Shown piece by piece: positions 1 through 7,580 of a DNA stretch of 64,000 bases. The notes under the pieces were generated by a model. That model had not been told where the DNA came from. It saw only the letters and a program-made list of their open reading frames with translations, and made no database searches. The position numbers and the translations under genes were made by a program. Source of the stretch: Tenodera sinensis. Taxonomy: Eukaryota > Arthropoda > Insecta > Mantodea > Mantidae. Every line of letters starts with the position of its first letter. Within the stretch, counting starts at the first letter, position 1. The DNA is taken from contig CM060966.1 in the NCBI GenBank assembly GCA_030765045.1, positions 59,833,522 through 59,897,521 of the forward strand, in the 5' to 3' direction.

Positions 1-2
1 AA

Positions 3-3000
3 AAGCATGCCAGTGGCCGAATTACTTCCTTATTGACGGAGGATAATATTCTACTAGTCAACGTATATTTACCATCAGGTTCAAATCGACGAAAGGAACG
101 GGAAGACTTTCTTGCTACAGAGTTACCGTTCTTTTTGCGACACCGATATGACAAATTGGTTTTCGGAGGAGATTTTAATTGTGTCCTTAATGCTAAAGAC
201 CAAACTGGGCAATATCTACCGTCCCCAATGTTAGACCGGATTTGCAAGTCTTTGGAGCTGCAGGATGCCTGGGAACTTCTATATGATACCTATGTTGAAT
301 ATACCTTTCACCGAAATACTACAGCCTCCAGAATAGACAGAATTTATGTTAGTACAACCATGAAGCAGCAGATCAGAAGTGTGAAGGTGCGACCAGTACC
401 CTTTAGTGATCACCATGCTCTAATAATGTCGCTGGTATGCACTACCCGGACACCGATAATGGGCAGAAGTTATTGGAAACTCAACAGCGCGCTCCTTCAG
501 GATAAGGAGAGCCGAGAACAGTTTCAGCGATTGTGGACTAGATGGAGGCGTACGGCGCAATGTAGATCTCCCAGTATGCTGCAACAATGGTTATATACGT
601 ACAAACCTGCAATTCGTAACTTTTATAAAGGAGAAGGTATTAAGCGGGCGAAATTGCGAGGTCAACGGTTGAATTATTACTACGAATTACTCAATGAATT
701 ATATCAGCAACAGTGTGATGGCCGAAATGTGACGAACCATATTACAGCAGCCAGGAAAAGATTGTGTTGCTTGCATGAGGAACTCTGTCGTGGAGCACAA
801 ATACGGGCGGGAGACCGCTCAGTACAGGATGAAGAGAGAATTTCACTGTATCACTTAGCGTCTGAGAAACACTCAGGAACAAGGAAATATCTTTCCAAGT
901 TACGTTCATCGGAAGGGAATTTACTGCTGACCTCACGGGATATATTAATGGAGGTTCAGGAGGCTTTTACACAAAGGTTTGCAGCAAAAGAGGTTAATAT
1001 AGTAGCGCAGCAATATGTCTATAAGCTAATTGAACCACTAGTGACCTCGGAGATGAATGATGCCTTGAATGAAGACATAACGGAAGAAGAATTGCGTACA
1101 GCACTAATGTCGGCTAGTATGGGCTCTGCACCTGGACCCGATGGGATTGGGTATCAGTTCTACCGCGAGAATTGGAGTATAGTGAAGGATACCTTGCTTG
1201 GTGTCATGATAGAATTACAACGAGGTTCGGGAGTCTTGTCCGGGTTTAATGAGGGCATCATTGTGCTCATTGCCAAGCATCCAACAGCCTTGGATGTAAA
1301 CGACTATCGGCCAATCACGCTTTTAAATGCCGACTACAAATTATATACAAAGATAATAGCAAACAGGATGAAGAGATACATGCCTGACATCATCGGAACA
1401 GGACAAACTTGTGGTATCCCAGAGAGGAAGATTACACATATACTAATGACGTTAAGAGACACCATTATTGAATGTGAGAGCAAGCCTGATGAACCAGCAG
1501 CAATCTTGGCGTTGGATTTTGCCACAGCCTTTGACAGAATAAATCATGGATATCTATGGGATGTACTACAACGCTTTGGGTTCTCATTCTCATTTTTGAA
1601 TCTACTACAACGATTATATACAAATGCACACTCCAGAATCCAAGTAAACGGATTCTTCACGCAGCCAGTACTTATAGAACAATCAATTCGCCAGGGATGC
1701 CCACTGTCGATGATCCTGTATACTTTGTGTGTAGAACCCTTGATACGAGGATTGGTTTCAGTGCTCTCCAGGAGAAGAAACCCAATGCACTTTGAGAGAC
1801 TTTTTGCATATGCGGATGATATTACCTTAGTGCTCACGGATGCTGGGGACTTCACAGCAATTGAGCCAATATTATTGCAATACCAGAGTGCATCAGGGGC
1901 TTTAATCAATTACAGTAAATCTCATCTCCTAGCCCTGAATAACTGGATGATGAAGGAAGCTCGGTTTACACATAAGTCAGTCATTAAAGTCCTAGGTCTG
2001 TTTCTTACATCTAGGCTGGAGGAACTTATCATATTAAATTGGCAAAGAATTGTTAACCACTGTTTAAATATTTTGAACTCGCAGTTAACAAGGAATCTGA
2101 ACTTTGTTCAGAAAATCTGGCATGTGAATACCTTTGTGCTGGCAAAGCTGTGGTACGTAGCTCAGGTACTCCCGATGCCTCATCAGTTCTCACAGCGATT
2201 AGAAAGGGCGATAGGATACTACATTTGGAAAAACCAGTATTACAAGGTGGCCCGACCTCAGTTGCGCAGAGACATACATAGTGGGGGATGGAATTTGGTG
2301 GATGTGAACGTGAAGTGTCGTGCGCTGTTATTGCGTGCTGTTCTGGTAGCCATTAATGGCCAAAGTAGACAGCAAGATGTAAATTTTAGTAAAAAATTGA
2401 TTGGCGCGGATATTGCAGCGCCTGCTGCTTTTCGGATAATGCGAAAAGATTATGAGAGTATTATACCTTTGATTGAAAGAACAACAACGACGTTGACCTC
2501 CAAAGACATATACAAAGAATTACTGCAAGAATTTTTGACAGTACCGGCGATTGTACTCAAATACCCAAATGCTCCATGGAAGAACATCTGGAAGCTCTTC
2601 AGTTATAATTTTATACCGTTGGACTGGAAGGTCTCCCTATATCAGTATGTTAATGAAATTATCCCCACGGAATCAAAAAAACATAAACATAACATAGTTT
2701 CAGCACCATGGTGTAAACATTGTAGACAGGTCGATACGCAACGCCATAGAATTACTTCCTGTGTGATGGTACGTGACATCTGGACATGGACCAAGAAACA
2801 GACGGGGCACTTGATTGGGAACACTTCAGAAAACGCTGTAACGTCGGTTTTGTTATCTTGGAAATTCCAGAAAGGAATAACTGAGTACACCCAGATATGC
2901 TTGACCCTTGGATTATACCATTACTGTCTCAGTTTTGAACAACCGGCGTTAACAGACTTTAAATCCTGGCTAAAGGCAGAAAGATACCGGATGAGAAAAT

Positions 3001-3047
3001 ATCCTTACATATGGAAGCTCTTAAATGAGCACTTAGACGTTATTTAA
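3..3047 (+). CDS. LINE ORF2 protein: endonuclease (C-terminal part), reverse transcriptase, CCHC zinc knuckle; 5' partial
   Basis: The product nicks target DNA and reverse-transcribes the LINE RNA at the nick. The frame is open from base 3, so there is no true start here. The TTG at 33, used below as residue 1, is only an in-frame codon, and the residues before it (GRITSLL) fit the endonuclease fold. Visible motifs: NVYLPSG near 10-16 and GGDFN at 45-49 of the AP-endonuclease, RIDRIY at 100-105, and the endonuclease end signature SDHH at 125-128. Reverse transcriptase shows APGPDG at 366-371, motif A LDFATAFD with first Asp 495, RQGCPLS, and the catalytic YADD at 593-596. A CCHC knuckle (C894, C897, H905, C910) lies near the C terminus, as in the zf-RVT region of L1-type elements. 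There is no frameshift or stop in over 1000 codons. The N-terminal endonuclease half and any ORF1 lie outside the window. Confidence 0.92.
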   Translation, partial: KHASGRITSLLTEDNILLVNVYLPSGSNRRKEREDFLATELPFFLRHRYDKLVFGGDFNCVLNAKDQTGQYLPSPMLDRICKSLELQDAWELLYDTYVEYTFHRNTTASRIDRIYVSTTMKQQIRSVKVRPVPFSDHHALIMSLVCTTRTPIMGRSYWKLNSALLQDKESREQFQRLWTRWRRTAQCRSPSMLQQWLYTYKPAIRNFYKGEGIKRAKLRGQRLNYYYELLNELYQQQCDGRNVTNHITAARKRLCCLHEELCRGAQIRAGDRSVQDEERISLYHLASEKHSGTRKYLSKLRSSEGNLLLTSRDILMEVQEAFTQRFAAKEVNIVAQQYVYKLIEPLVTSEMNDALNEDITEEELRTALMSASMGSAPGPDGIGYQFYRENWSIVKDTLLGVMIELQRGSGVLSGFNEGIIVLIAKHPTALDVNDYRPITLLNADYKLYTKIIANRMKRYMPDIIGTGQTCGIPERKITHILMTLRDTIIECESKPDEPAAILALDFATAFDRINHGYLWDVLQRFGFSFSFLNLLQRLYTNAHSRIQVNGFFTQPVLIEQSIRQGCPLSMILYTLCVEPLIRGLVSVLSRRRNPMHFERLFAYADDITLVLTDAGDFTAIEPILLQYQSASGALINYSKSHLLALNNWMMKEARFTHKSVIKVLGLFLTSRLEELIILNWQRIVNHCLNILNSQLTRNLNFVQKIWHVNTFVLAKLWYVAQVLPMPHQFSQRLERAIGYYIWKNQYYKVARPQLRRDIHSGGWNLVDVNVKCRALLLRAVLVAINGQSRQQDVNFSKKLIGADIAAPAAFRIMRKDYESIIPLIERTTTTLTSKDIYKELLQEFLTVPAIVLKYPNAPWKNIWKLFSYNFIPLDWKVSLYQYVNEIIPTESKKHKHNIVSAPWCKHCRQVDTQRHRITSCVMVRDIWTWTKKQTGHLIGNTSENAVTSVLLSWKFQKGITEYTQICLTLGLYHYCLSFEQPALTDFKSWLKAERYRMRKYPYIWKLLNEHLDVI

Positions 3048-3049
3048 AT

Positions 3050-3083
<34 letters not shown>

Positions 3084-3111
3084 TTAAAAAAAAAAAATAA
3101 ATAAAAAAAAA
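3047..3111 (+). promoter_or_regulatory. LINE polyadenylation signal and A-rich tail
   Basis: An AATAAA hexamer (3047-3052) overlaps the last base of the ORF2 stop codon and is followed within a few bases by 27 A residues and then A-rich sequence broken by a few T. This is the retroposed poly(A) tail of the LINE transcript. The virtual absence of a 3' UTR is notable. Confidence 0.85.
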
Positions 3112-3200
3112 CAGCAAGGGAAGCATATGACTAATTTAATTCTCATACCATCTATCCAAGTACGCCTGAGATTTTACGTGACCCAAAAAAAAAAAAAAAA
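3112..3200 (+). other. 73-bp non-element segment ending in a second A-run: candidate LINE 3' transduction
   Basis: After the LINE tail come 73 bp of ordinary sequence (3112-3184) and then 16 A residues (3185-3200). At 3201 the sequence abruptly becomes LTR sequence that recurs at 5447. A LINE transcript reading past its own weak signal and ending at a downstream one would leave this arrangement, with the second A-run marking the true end of the insertion. No AATAAA is visible in the 73 bp, which weakens the idea. The alternative is an older small retroposed fragment, or flanking DNA with an A-run. The last two A may belong to the LTR, since they are shared with the other copy. Confidence 0.45.
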
Positions 3201-3285
3201 CCTGCCATCCGACAGTCACGCTCCTAGCGGGAATCAAATCAAACAAGACCACTTGAGTCAACTTAAATACTCTGCGATTGGCTCA
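3199..3285 (-). repeat. 3' LTR, first 87 bp only (interrupted by the LINE)
   Basis: This is an exact-looking direct repeat of 5445-5531 at an offset of 2246 bp. On the minus strand it begins TGAGCCAATC, carries the same CCAAT and TATTTAAG motifs as the other LTR, and lies just downstream of a polypurine tract, which fixes it as the 3' LTR. It should be about 518 bp long but ends after 87 bp at the A-run 3185-3200, so the remainder is predicted to lie left of the LINE, beyond the window. Confidence 0.82.
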
Positions 3286-3289
3286 AACA

Positions 3290-3303
3290 CTCCCCCCTCC
3301 CCC
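3290..3303 (-). promoter_or_regulatory. Polypurine tract (plus-strand primer site)
   Basis: The minus strand reads GGGGGAGGGGGGAG, followed by TGTT and then the LTR start at 3285. Purine tracts directly upstream of the 3' LTR resist RNase H and prime plus-strand DNA synthesis in LTR retroelements. The four bases TGTT leave the LTR start ambiguous by 4 bp: either they are removed at integration, or the true LTR start is TGTTTGAG and the 5' copy has lost four bases. Confidence 0.75.
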
Positions 3304-4821
3304 AAAACACGGCCTAAGAGCCGCCAATAGGCATAGGAAAAAAAAGGAAATGTTTTTTTTTTTCTCAGCACTCCCTGGCACCAACACTTCACTTAGGTCA
3401 ACAATAACCTTGGTTTTTCCACCTCACCCAAACAGGAGGAAAGCCGACACTGTCACCCTCCTCACTTGATGACGGATCACTATCACTTTACACTGTCGGA
3501 AGATTCCAGATGTCCGTGGGTCTGGAAGGCAGTACCTTACACTGCCGGAAGATTCCAGCTGTCAGTGGGTCCGGAAGGCAGTACCTTACACTGCCAGGAG
3601 ATTCCAGATGTCAGTGTGTCCGGGAGCCAGTACCTTACACTCCCAGAAAATTCCAGATGAAAGTACAGGAAAGTAAATTTCCAATTGAGCCAAGTATGTC
3701 TCCCCCGTGCTTCCAAGGCTAGTTGACCACCAAGCTAGAGCCAATGCTGGTTTCGGCTCAATTTCCCAGGACTGTCTTCCATCAGCATAATTCGTAGCAT
3801 AGGTGAGATCACGCCAGGGAGTGGCGTCGAAGACAAAGAGAATGGAGAAGAAGGAAGGCGGCACAAACTCTCAAAATCCCACTGCAAAATAAAATAGACA
3901 GCAGCAAACTGGGCCAAACATAAGAATTACAACAATGTGTATGATATGCATACATTAAATCCGCTACAATATAACCATAATTATGAAATTTGGCCAAGGG
4001 CGTAAACCATGATTAAAATTCATAAGAAATACATCAATTTAATAAACTTCATAATGGAAATTTATCTTTCAAACAGAAAGCGTTAACGGTTATAAATTAC
4101 AATAAACATCTTTATAGTAATCTAAGTTAATATAAGTACCATTCTTAAGAGAAATTGGAACATGAGACAAGAAATGATGTTAACTAAAATAAATTTTCAC
4201 ACTTCAGAGAAGAAAAAAAAATTTAACGAAACTAGAACGTGAATGGCCTTTCTTATTATATACATTCAAATAATACATGCTTTCATATAATATATTCTGT
4301 GCACAGTAAGTTTGCTAGCAATAACTAAAATACTTTGTGGCCTAGACCATATGAGTCCCACTCTGCACCAAAGATCACCACCACTACCACAACAAAACAC
4401 ATAGCACAACCACAACATACACAAAACGAAACTACAACACAAACGCCGGCGACAATCTACACACAAACAAACACCTACCGTAAACTCGGTCAACATAACA
4501 AACCCCCGAGTGGTGAGCAACCCGCACACCCTTCAAATCCCGGCTAAACGGCCGCTAGCTGCCACACGTCACTCGACAAGAGCTGATGCTCCATACCTGC
4601 CGTCGAATGACACATAAGTGTGCCGAGGTGAGGACACGCGCCCTCGGAAACCAGGAAGCACGCGCGTGGCTTGTTTTTGTTTACAGTCCCCAAAAGAACG
4701 GACCAAAAGAATCAAAACATTGGACACCGAAAAACACAATTTAAATGAAGTTACACAAATACTTCACAACAAGTAAGGCAACATAACACAGGACATAAAC
4801 CCTTCCATCTAACCATGGGAA
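3304..4821 (-). other. Internal non-coding region of the LTR element, between pol end and polypurine tract
   Basis: About 1.5 kb with no convincing coding sequence. The short open frames on both strands are low-complexity or lack any recognisable domain, and I see no envelope-like signal peptide or membrane segment. It contains a 49-bp tandem repeat at 3488-3660, an AT-rich stretch (about 3930-4330) and an AC-rich stretch (about 4375-4500). A long 3' untranslated region is known in some LTR elements. Part of this could also be captured host DNA. Confidence 0.6.
3488..3660. repeat. Tandem repeat, 49-bp unit, about 3.5 copies
   Basis: The phrase TTACACTG or TTACACTC starts at 3488, 3537, 3586 and 3635, exactly 49 bp apart. 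Each is followed by a purine-rich block, ATTCCAGATGTC-like sequence and GGAAGGCAGTACC-like sequence. The copies differ by a few substitutions and the last one decays after ATTCCAGATGA. It lies inside the LTR retrotransposon. Variable tandem repeats in the untranslated region are common in LTR elements; I see no evidence of function. Confidence 0.85.
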
Positions 4822-4940
4822 TCAAGGAAAAGGTTTGAGTTGGGAAATATGAGCTCGACGTGTATGTCCAGAAGAGAGATCCTTGATCGTGGCAGATACA
4901 CCTTTATACAAACGAACTATTTCCCATGGTCCAGTATATC
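4822..4940 (-). pseudogene. Integrase C-terminal (GPF/Y-type) remnant of a Gypsy-like pol
   Basis: On the minus strand about 39 codons read YTGPWEIVRLYKG, then a DLSSGHTRRAHI stretch and SQLKPFP before a TGA stop at 4824-4822. A GP-aromatic motif followed by a beta-rich stretch and a HxSQLKPF ending is the GPF/Y module found at the C terminus of many Ty3/Gypsy and retroviral integrases. The stop falls where such proteins usually end. Everything upstream in pol is gone. The frame is instead continuous with an antisense tRNA and LTR sequence, which gives a nonsense 90-codon reading frame (5094 to 4822) that should not be called a protein. The assignment is by motif only. Confidence 0.72.
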
Positions 4941-5009
4941 GTGGCGCTGTGGAAGCGTGCTGGGCCCATAACCCAGAGGTCCGTGGATCGAAACCATGCT
5001 CTGCTACCA
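4941..5009 (+). pseudogene. Initiator tRNA-Met (CAT) copy lacking its 5' acceptor strand, with 3' CCA
   Basis: Bases 4941-5006 match initiator tRNA-Met from nucleotide 7 to the discriminator A. The D arm, the anticodon arm with CAT at 4967-4969 and its initiator-type GGG/CCC stem, and the T arm with loop ATCGAAA are all present, followed by CCA at 5007-5009. The T stem CGTGG/CCATG pairs, with one G-T. The 5' acceptor strand (nucleotides 1-6) is replaced by unrelated TATATC, so the cloverleaf cannot close and a functional tRNA is unlikely. One other difference from the form I recall is A14 to T. The 3' CCA is not encoded in eukaryotic tRNA genes, so this looks copied from a mature tRNA. It sits at the primer-binding position of the minus-strand LTR element. 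Pol III A-box-like (4942-4952) and B-box-like (4985-4995) sequences persist. Confidence 0.85.
4992..5009 (-). promoter_or_regulatory. Primer-binding site complementary to initiator tRNA-Met 3' end
   Basis: The minus strand reads TGGTAGCAGAGCATGGTT, four bases (ATTT) downstream of the LTR's terminal CA at 5015-5014. It complements the last 18 nucleotides, CCA included, of the tRNA copy on the other strand. In LTR elements this is where the primer tRNA anneals to begin minus-strand DNA synthesis. Unusually, complementarity does not stop at 18 nucleotides but runs through 69 bases to 4941. Confidence 0.8.
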
Positions 5010-5013
5010 AAAT

Positions 5014-5531
5014 TGAACGATTTTCATTATGTGGCTTGCTCTCCAAATGCCTCTCTATAACTAATACTGACCGGGTAGGGTGGGTTACCGGCACACCTAT
5101 ACAAGAGAGTGGAATGCCCCCCCCCTTTTATTTAATAAAAGTAGTGGGCAGTCTTAACCTTTTTATTTATAAATTAAACACAATAATTGCTACCTGAAAG
5201 TCATTTATCACAATTACAATACATGTACCTTTAACATTTTGCTCTAGATTACAATTTGAATTCCCCGTATTGAGCCCATCCGCAAAGCATCAAGAAGCTC
5301 GCAAAGAATCAGGAAGGCCCTCCCCTTTTAACTTAGACACGCAATATTGACGGCAGACTCGATAGTTCCCACTTACCAGTTCTGCCAAGACCTCTCTCCT
5401 GAAAACCCACGCCGAGACTGCCTAGGCGCTAGCTTTCAGGCACCAACCTGCCATCCGACAGTCACGCTCCTAGCGGGAATCAAATCAAACAAGACCACTT
5501 GAGTCAACTTAAATACTCTGCGATTGGCTCA
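5014..5531 (-). repeat. 5' LTR (518 bp)
   Basis: Minus-strand LTR beginning TG at 5531 and ending CA at 5014. Near its start are CCAAT (5527-5523) and a TATA-like TATTTAAG (5515-5508). An AATAAA on the minus strand (5132-5127), beside an overlapping ATTAAA, could serve as its polyadenylation signal. The first 87 bp recur as the 3' LTR. The remaining ~430 bp have no second copy in the window, as expected if the LINE interrupts the other LTR. The TATA-like motif is unusually close to the LTR start, so the promoter call is tentative. A C-run lies at about 5117-5125. Confidence 0.75.
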
Positions 5532-7170
5532 GTATGCATGTCGTTAAGTTTCATGCACGGAAATAATTCATACTGATTCCTGAACTCGATAACCAACAAA
5601 CAAGTCAGTAAGTGTATGATTGGCGTATAGTCTCATGTACGGAAATAATTCATAGTGATTCCTGAACTCGATAACCAACAAACTAGCCAGTAGTTGTATG
5701 CATGGCGTTAAGTCTCATGTACGGAAATAGTTCATAGTGATTCCTGAACTCGATTACCAACAAACAAGCCAATAAGTGTAAACATGGCGTTAAGTCTCGT
5801 GTATAGAAATAATTCACAGTGATTCTTTTCTCGATAACAAACAGGCTAACCAGTAAGTGTATGCATGGCGTTAAGTCTCATGTATGGAAATAATTCGTTG
5901 TGATTCCTGAACTCGATAACCAACAAACAAGCCAGTAAGTGAATGCATGGCGCTAAGTCTCTTGTACGGAAATAATTAATAGTGATTTATGAACACGATA
6001 ACCACCAAACAAGCCAGTAAGTGTACGCATGGCATTAAACCTCATGTACGGAAATAATTCATATTGATCCTTGAACTCGATAACCAACAAACTAGCCAGT
6101 AAGTGTATGCATGGCGTTAAATCTCATGTACGGAAATAATTCATAGTGATTCTTGAACCCGATAACCAACAAACTAGCCAGTAAGTGTATGCATGGCGTT
6201 AAACCTCATATATGGAAATAATTCATAGTGATTCCTGAACTCGATAACCAACAAACAAGCCAGTAAGTGTATGCGTGGCGTTAAATCTCATGTATGGAAA
6301 TAATTCATAGTGATTCCTGAACTCCATAACCAACAAACAAGCCAGTAAGTGTATGCACGGCGTTAAATATCATGTATGGAAATAATTCATAGTGATTCCT
6401 GAACTCGATATCCAACAAACTTGCCAGTAAGTGTATGCATGGCGTTGAATCTCATGTATGGAAATAATTCATAGTAATTCCTGAACTCGATATCCAACAA
6501 ACTTGCCTGTAAGTGTATGCATGGCGCTAAGTCTCATGTACGGAAAGAATTCATAGTGATTACTGAACTCGATAACCAACAAACAAGCCAATAAGTGTAA
6601 ACATGCCGTTATGTGTCATCTATGGAAATAATTCATAGAGATTCTTGAACTCGATAACAAACAAAGTAACCAGTAAGTGTATGCATGGCGTTGTCTCATG
6701 TATGGAAATAATTCATAGTGATTCCTGAACTCGATAACCAAAAACCAAGCCAGTAAGTGTATGCATGTCGTTAAGTTTCATGCACGGAAATAATTCATAG
6801 TGATTCCTGAACTCGAATACCAACAAACAAGTCAGTAAGTGTATGCATGGCGCATAGTCTCATGTACGGAAATAATTCATAGTGATTCCTGAACTTAGTA
6901 ACCAACAAACTAGCCAGTAATTGTATGCATGGCGTTAAGTCTCATGTACGGATATAATTCATAGTGATTCCTGAACTCAATAACCAACAAACAAGCCAGT
7001 AAGTGTAAACATGGCGTTAAGTCTCATGTGTGGAAGTAATTCACAGTGATTCTTTTCTCGATAACAAACAAGCTAACCAGTAAGCGTATGCATGGCGTTA
7101 GGTCTCGTGTATGGAAATAATTCATAGTGATTCCATGACTCGATAACCAACAAACTAGCCAGGAATTCTA
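5532..7170 (+). repeat. Array edge: five-monomer block repeated at offset ~1226 bp
   Basis: The run from 5532 to about 5945 recurs at about 6758-7170. Shared oddities are GTATGCATGTCGTTAAG followed by a GCACGG monomer, a GTATAGTCTC/GCATAGTCTC monomer, an AAACATGGCG monomer, and the rare GATTCTTTTCTCGATAAC (5821 and 7048). The offset is 15 monomers less a few bases. The two copies have many mismatches, so this duplication is older than those deeper in the array. Confidence 0.75.
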
Positions 7171-7580
7171 TGTATGGCGTTAAATATCATGTACGGAAAT
7201 AATTCATAGTAATTCCTGAACTCTATAACTAACAACCAAGCCAGTAAGTGTGTGCATGGCGTTAAATCTCATGAACGCAAATAATTCATAGTGATTCCTG
7301 AACTCAAAACCCTACATACTAGACAATAAGAGTATGCATGGCGTTAAACCTCATGTATGGAAATAATTCATAGTGATTCCTGGACTCGATAACCAACAAA
7401 CTAGCCAGGAAGTCTATGTATGGCGTTAAATATCATGTACGGAAATAATTCATAGTAATTCCTGAACTCTATAACTAACAACCAAGACAGTAAGTGTGTG
7501 CATGGCGTTAAATCTCATGAACGCAAATAGTTCATAGTGATTCCTGAACACAATACCCTACATACTAGCCAGTAAGAATA
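7160..7580 (+). repeat. Local trimer repeat (246-bp offset)
   Basis: The rare variant CTCTATAACTAACAACCAAG occurs at 7221 and again at 7467, and each copy is followed by an ACGCAAATA monomer and a CCCTACATACTAG monomer. The 246-bp offset is exactly three monomers, a small tandem duplication inside the edge domain. Confidence 0.75.

Larger units (their letters stand above)
1..3111 (+). mobile_element. L1/Tx1-like non-LTR retrotransposon (LINE), 3' part
   Basis: This is the 3' portion of a LINE running off the left edge of the window. It consists of one long ORF2-type frame, a stop codon overlapping a polyadenylation signal, almost no 3' UTR, and an A-rich tail (27 uninterrupted A at 3057-3083, then A-rich to 3111). 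Endonuclease, reverse transcriptase and a C-terminal zinc knuckle in that order, ending in poly(A), is the layout of the L1/Tx1 group. I cannot see the 5' end, ORF1 or the 5' target-site duplication, so I cannot say whether the copy is full length. The frame is unbroken, which suggests a young copy. It appears to sit inside the 3' LTR of the element to its right. Placement to L1 versus Tx1 is by motif appearance only. Confidence 0.9.
3199..5531 (-). mobile_element. Defective Ty3/Gypsy-like LTR retrotransposon, internally deleted
   Basis: Read on the minus strand, the parts appear in the correct order. First is a 5' LTR (5531 to 5014) starting TG and ending CA, then four spacer bases and a primer-binding site beginning TGGTAGCAGAG that matches initiator tRNA-Met. 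A 39-codon integrase C terminus with its natural stop follows, then a long non-coding stretch, a G-rich polypurine tract, and a second copy of the LTR start. The shared 87 bp (3199-3285 and 5445-5531) look identical by eye. Gag, protease, reverse transcriptase, RNase H and most of integrase are missing, so it could move only with help. The second LTR copy stops where the LINE insertion ends. Its right end abuts the satellite exactly at 5531/5532; the other flank and target duplication are outside the window. Confidence 0.82.

Noticed and set aside
742..2890. Antisense and alternate-frame open frames within the LINE
   Set aside because: Shadows of the conserved ORF2 frame with no domain of their own.
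3199..3285. 87-bp direct repeat as a target-site duplication
   Set aside because: Far too long for a target duplication; the TG start, CCAAT/TATA-like motifs, adjacent polypurine tract and the opposite primer-binding site identify it as LTR sequence.
3466..4547. Short open frames around the 49-bp repeat and the AC-rich stretch
   Set aside because: Repetitive or low-complexity translations in the retroelement's non-coding region, with no conserved motif.
4941..5009. Functional initiator tRNA-Met gene
   Set aside because: The 5' acceptor strand is not complementary to the 3' strand, A14 is changed, and CCA is present in the DNA; it fits a reverse-transcribed copy at a primer-binding site.
4822..5094. 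90-codon minus-strand open frame as one protein
   Set aside because: It runs through LTR end, antisense tRNA (the GFDPRTSGLWAQHAS stretch is translated tRNA complement) and only then integrase. It is a chimera without a plausible start, so only the last ~39 codons are annotated.
4883..5197. 104-codon plus-strand frame
   Set aside because: It crosses the tRNA copy and the LTR on the strand opposite to the element and has no recognisable domain.
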